From positions 372,001 through 436,000 of the forward strand of contig NZ_NSLI01000002.1 of the NCBI RefSeq assembly GCF_002288825.1: a stretch of DNA of 64,000 bases. Direction: 5' to 3'. Positions within the stretch are counted from its first letter, which is position 1. Every line of letters begins with the position of its first letter. Shown here piece after piece: positions 62,988-64,000 of this stretch. The stretch comes from Sphingomonas lenta (GTDB lineage: Bacteria; Pseudomonadota; Alphaproteobacteria; Sphingomonadales; Sphingomonadaceae). The position numbers were made by a program, and so were the translations under genes. Under the pieces are notes generated by a model that saw nothing but the letters and a program-made list of their open reading frames with translations, was not told the DNA's origin and did not search any database.

Positions 62988-63743
62988 ATGTCCATCTCCC
63001 ACCCTATCCCCGCCGCGACGCTGGTCCTGTTCCGCGAGCGCGGCGACGGGCCACCCGAGCTCCTGATGGTCGAGCGCGCCAAGGCGATGGCGTTCGCGGG
63101 CGGGGCGATGGTGTTTCCCGGCGGGCGGATCGACCCCGGCGACGAGGCGCTCGCCGAGCTCCACCCCGACCTTCCCGACGCCGCAGCGCGGATCGCGGCG
63201 ATACGGGAGACGGTGGAGGAGGCCGGGATCGCGGTCGGGATCGCGCCCCCGCCCCCGCCCTCGCCCGACCAGCTCGCCGCGCTACGCGCCAAGCTGCACG
63301 CGGGCGAGGCGTTCGGGCGGGCACTGGAGGAGGCGGGGCTGGCGCTCGACCTCACGGCGCTGACGCCGTTCGCGCGCTGGCTGCCCGCGCACCAACACCC
63401 GCGCATCTTCGACACGCTGTTCTTCCTCGCCCGCGCGCCGGAGGGAGCGGAGGCGACAGTGGACCGGACGGAGAATGTCCGCCTCGTCTGGACCAGTGCG
63501 CGAGCCATGCTCGACGAGGTCGACGCGGGCCGCGCGGCGGCGATCTTCCCGACGCGGCGCAACCTGGAGCGGCTGGCGCTGTTCGCGAGCTTCGACGACG
63601 CGGTGGTGGACGCGCGGGCGCACCCGATCCGGGCGGTGACGCCGTGGGTCGAGGAGCGCGAGGGTGCGGAGCATCTCTGCATCCCCGACGACCTCGGCTA
63701 CCCGATCACGTCCGAGCCGCTGACCGCGGCGGTGCGCGGCTGA
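62988..63743 (+). CDS. NUDIX hydrolase
   Basis: 251 residues from ATG 62988 (GTG 62985 adjoins it). The Nudix box is recognisable but split: the GGAMVFPGGRID start, then after an insertion of about 20 residues AAIRETVEEAGIAVG with the REXXEE core. This is the layout of the larger CoA/NUDT19-like pyrophosphatases, which hydrolyse CoA or acyl-CoA. The C-terminal half contains FARWLPAHQHPRIFDTLFFL. It overlaps the next gene by one base (TGATG). Confidence 0.88.
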   Translation: MSISHPIPAATLVLFRERGDGPPELLMVERAKAMAFAGGAMVFPGGRIDPGDEALAELHPDLPDAAARIAAIRETVEEAGIAVGIAPPPPPSPDQLAALRAKLHAGEAFGRALEEAGLALDLTALTPFARWLPAHQHPRIFDTLFFLARAPEGAEATVDRTENVRLVWTSARAMLDEVDAGRAAAIFPTRRNLERLALFASFDDAVVDARAHPIRAVTPWVEEREGAEHLCIPDDLGYPITSEPLTAAVRG

Positions 63744-64000
63744 TGCGCGCCGTCCGCCGGATCGCCGGCGGGCTGGTGGCGCTGCTGGTCGTCGGGCTGC
63801 TCGCGCTGCTCCTCTACGCCTTCGTGCGCGGGCGGCCGCAGGACCTGCCCTGGACGCCGCTCGACCTAGGCGAGCCGGTGGGGATGTTTACGGGGCGCAA
63901 GCTGACGGGGCTGACCGACGATCCGGGGGCGTGCCGGGCGCTGCTCGCCCGAGCGGGCGTGGAGTACACGGCGCTGCCGCCGCGGCGTGATGGCGAGCAG
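63743..64000 (+). CDS. Extensin-like family protein, 3' end outside the window
   Basis: 86 codons visible. N-terminal membrane anchor (VALLVVGLLALLLYAFV), then DLGEPVGMFTGRKLTGLTDD and CRALLARAGVEYTALPP, which are features of the extensin-like C-terminal domain proteins of alphaproteobacteria, thought to be cell-envelope enzymes or binders. The ATG overlaps the NUDIX stop by one base, so the two genes are cotranscribed. The rest lies beyond the window. Confidence 0.8.
   Translation, partial: MRAVRRIAGGLVALLVVGLLALLLYAFVRGRPQDLPWTPLDLGEPVGMFTGRKLTGLTDDPGACRALLARAGVEYTALPPRRDGEQ

Overview
The window is about 70 % G+C and reads as a chromosomal stretch of an alphaproteobacterium, most likely a Sphingomonas-type sphingomonad. 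Supporting this are a ctrA response regulator, methionine synthase split into two genes, a bacterial leucyl/arginyl-transferase (bpt), a BchE-type radical SAM cyclase, RcnB and DUF2171 proteins, and two families of interspersed inverted repeats between genes. It is mostly ordinary gene-dense chromosome. I saw no phage, insertion sequence, integrase or CRISPR array.

Layout. 0-6.5 kb: end of a fatty-acyl-AMP ligase, a membrane PAS-GGDEF-EAL protein, small hypotheticals and an exported amidohydrolase. 7-11.4 kb: pyruvate dehydrogenase parts on the minus strand (E2, a thioesterase with a small membrane protein, then lpdA), with a Phd/VapC toxin-antitoxin pair lying between the thioesterase and lpdA. 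11.5-20.3 kb: universal stress protein, chemotaxis receptor, HAD phosphatase, M28 peptidase, RcnB-like protein, a tight rluA-arfB-fRMsr operon, a VanY-like carboxypeptidase and wrbA. 20.4-29.4 kb: pirin divergent from a LysR regulator, a PerM/AI-2E permease, ctrA with a clear terminator, an amidohydrolase plus 3-hydroxyisobutyrate dehydrogenase-like pair, threonine deaminase and bpt. 29.5-34 kb: a DsbD-like reductase with a redoxin, and an alkaline phosphatase.

34-39.7 kb is a methionine-cycle operon on the minus strand: an ArsR-methyltransferase fusion, metF, the homocysteine half of metH, and the folate/B12/activation half. It is preceded by a perfect 20-bp palindrome that is a strong operator candidate. 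39.7-45.4 kb carries two small lipoproteins, an aldo/keto reductase, a second GGDEF-EAL protein ending in PilZ, a four EF-hand protein and another amidohydrolase. 45.5-46.3 kb is a LytTR regulator that I read as a pseudogene (one in-frame stop and one 2-base frameshift). 46.3-49.5 kb has a RamB/ScfR-like regulator divergent from isocitrate lyase (aceA), which is followed by a 50-residue small gene.

49.5-64 kb: a tail-to-tail overlapping pair (exported NC/H-type protein and DUF4893), 3-hydroxybutyrate dehydrogenase, a YpfJ-type zinc peptidase, an exported methyltransferase, a small subtilisin, the BchE-like enzyme converging on a membrane-anchored SDR, two overlapping amidohydrolases (one without the metal-binding HxH motif), an NADP-dependent reductase, a DUF2171 protein, tRNA-Ala(CGC), a NUDIX hydrolase and the start of an extensin-like protein. 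The least ordinary things are the toxin-antitoxin pair coupled to lpdA, the decayed LytTR gene, the putative methionine-cycle operator, the amidohydrolase pair, the lone BchE-like gene, and repeat elements that supply ribosome binding sites or sit inside operons. I did not find a convincing wholly new multi-gene system.
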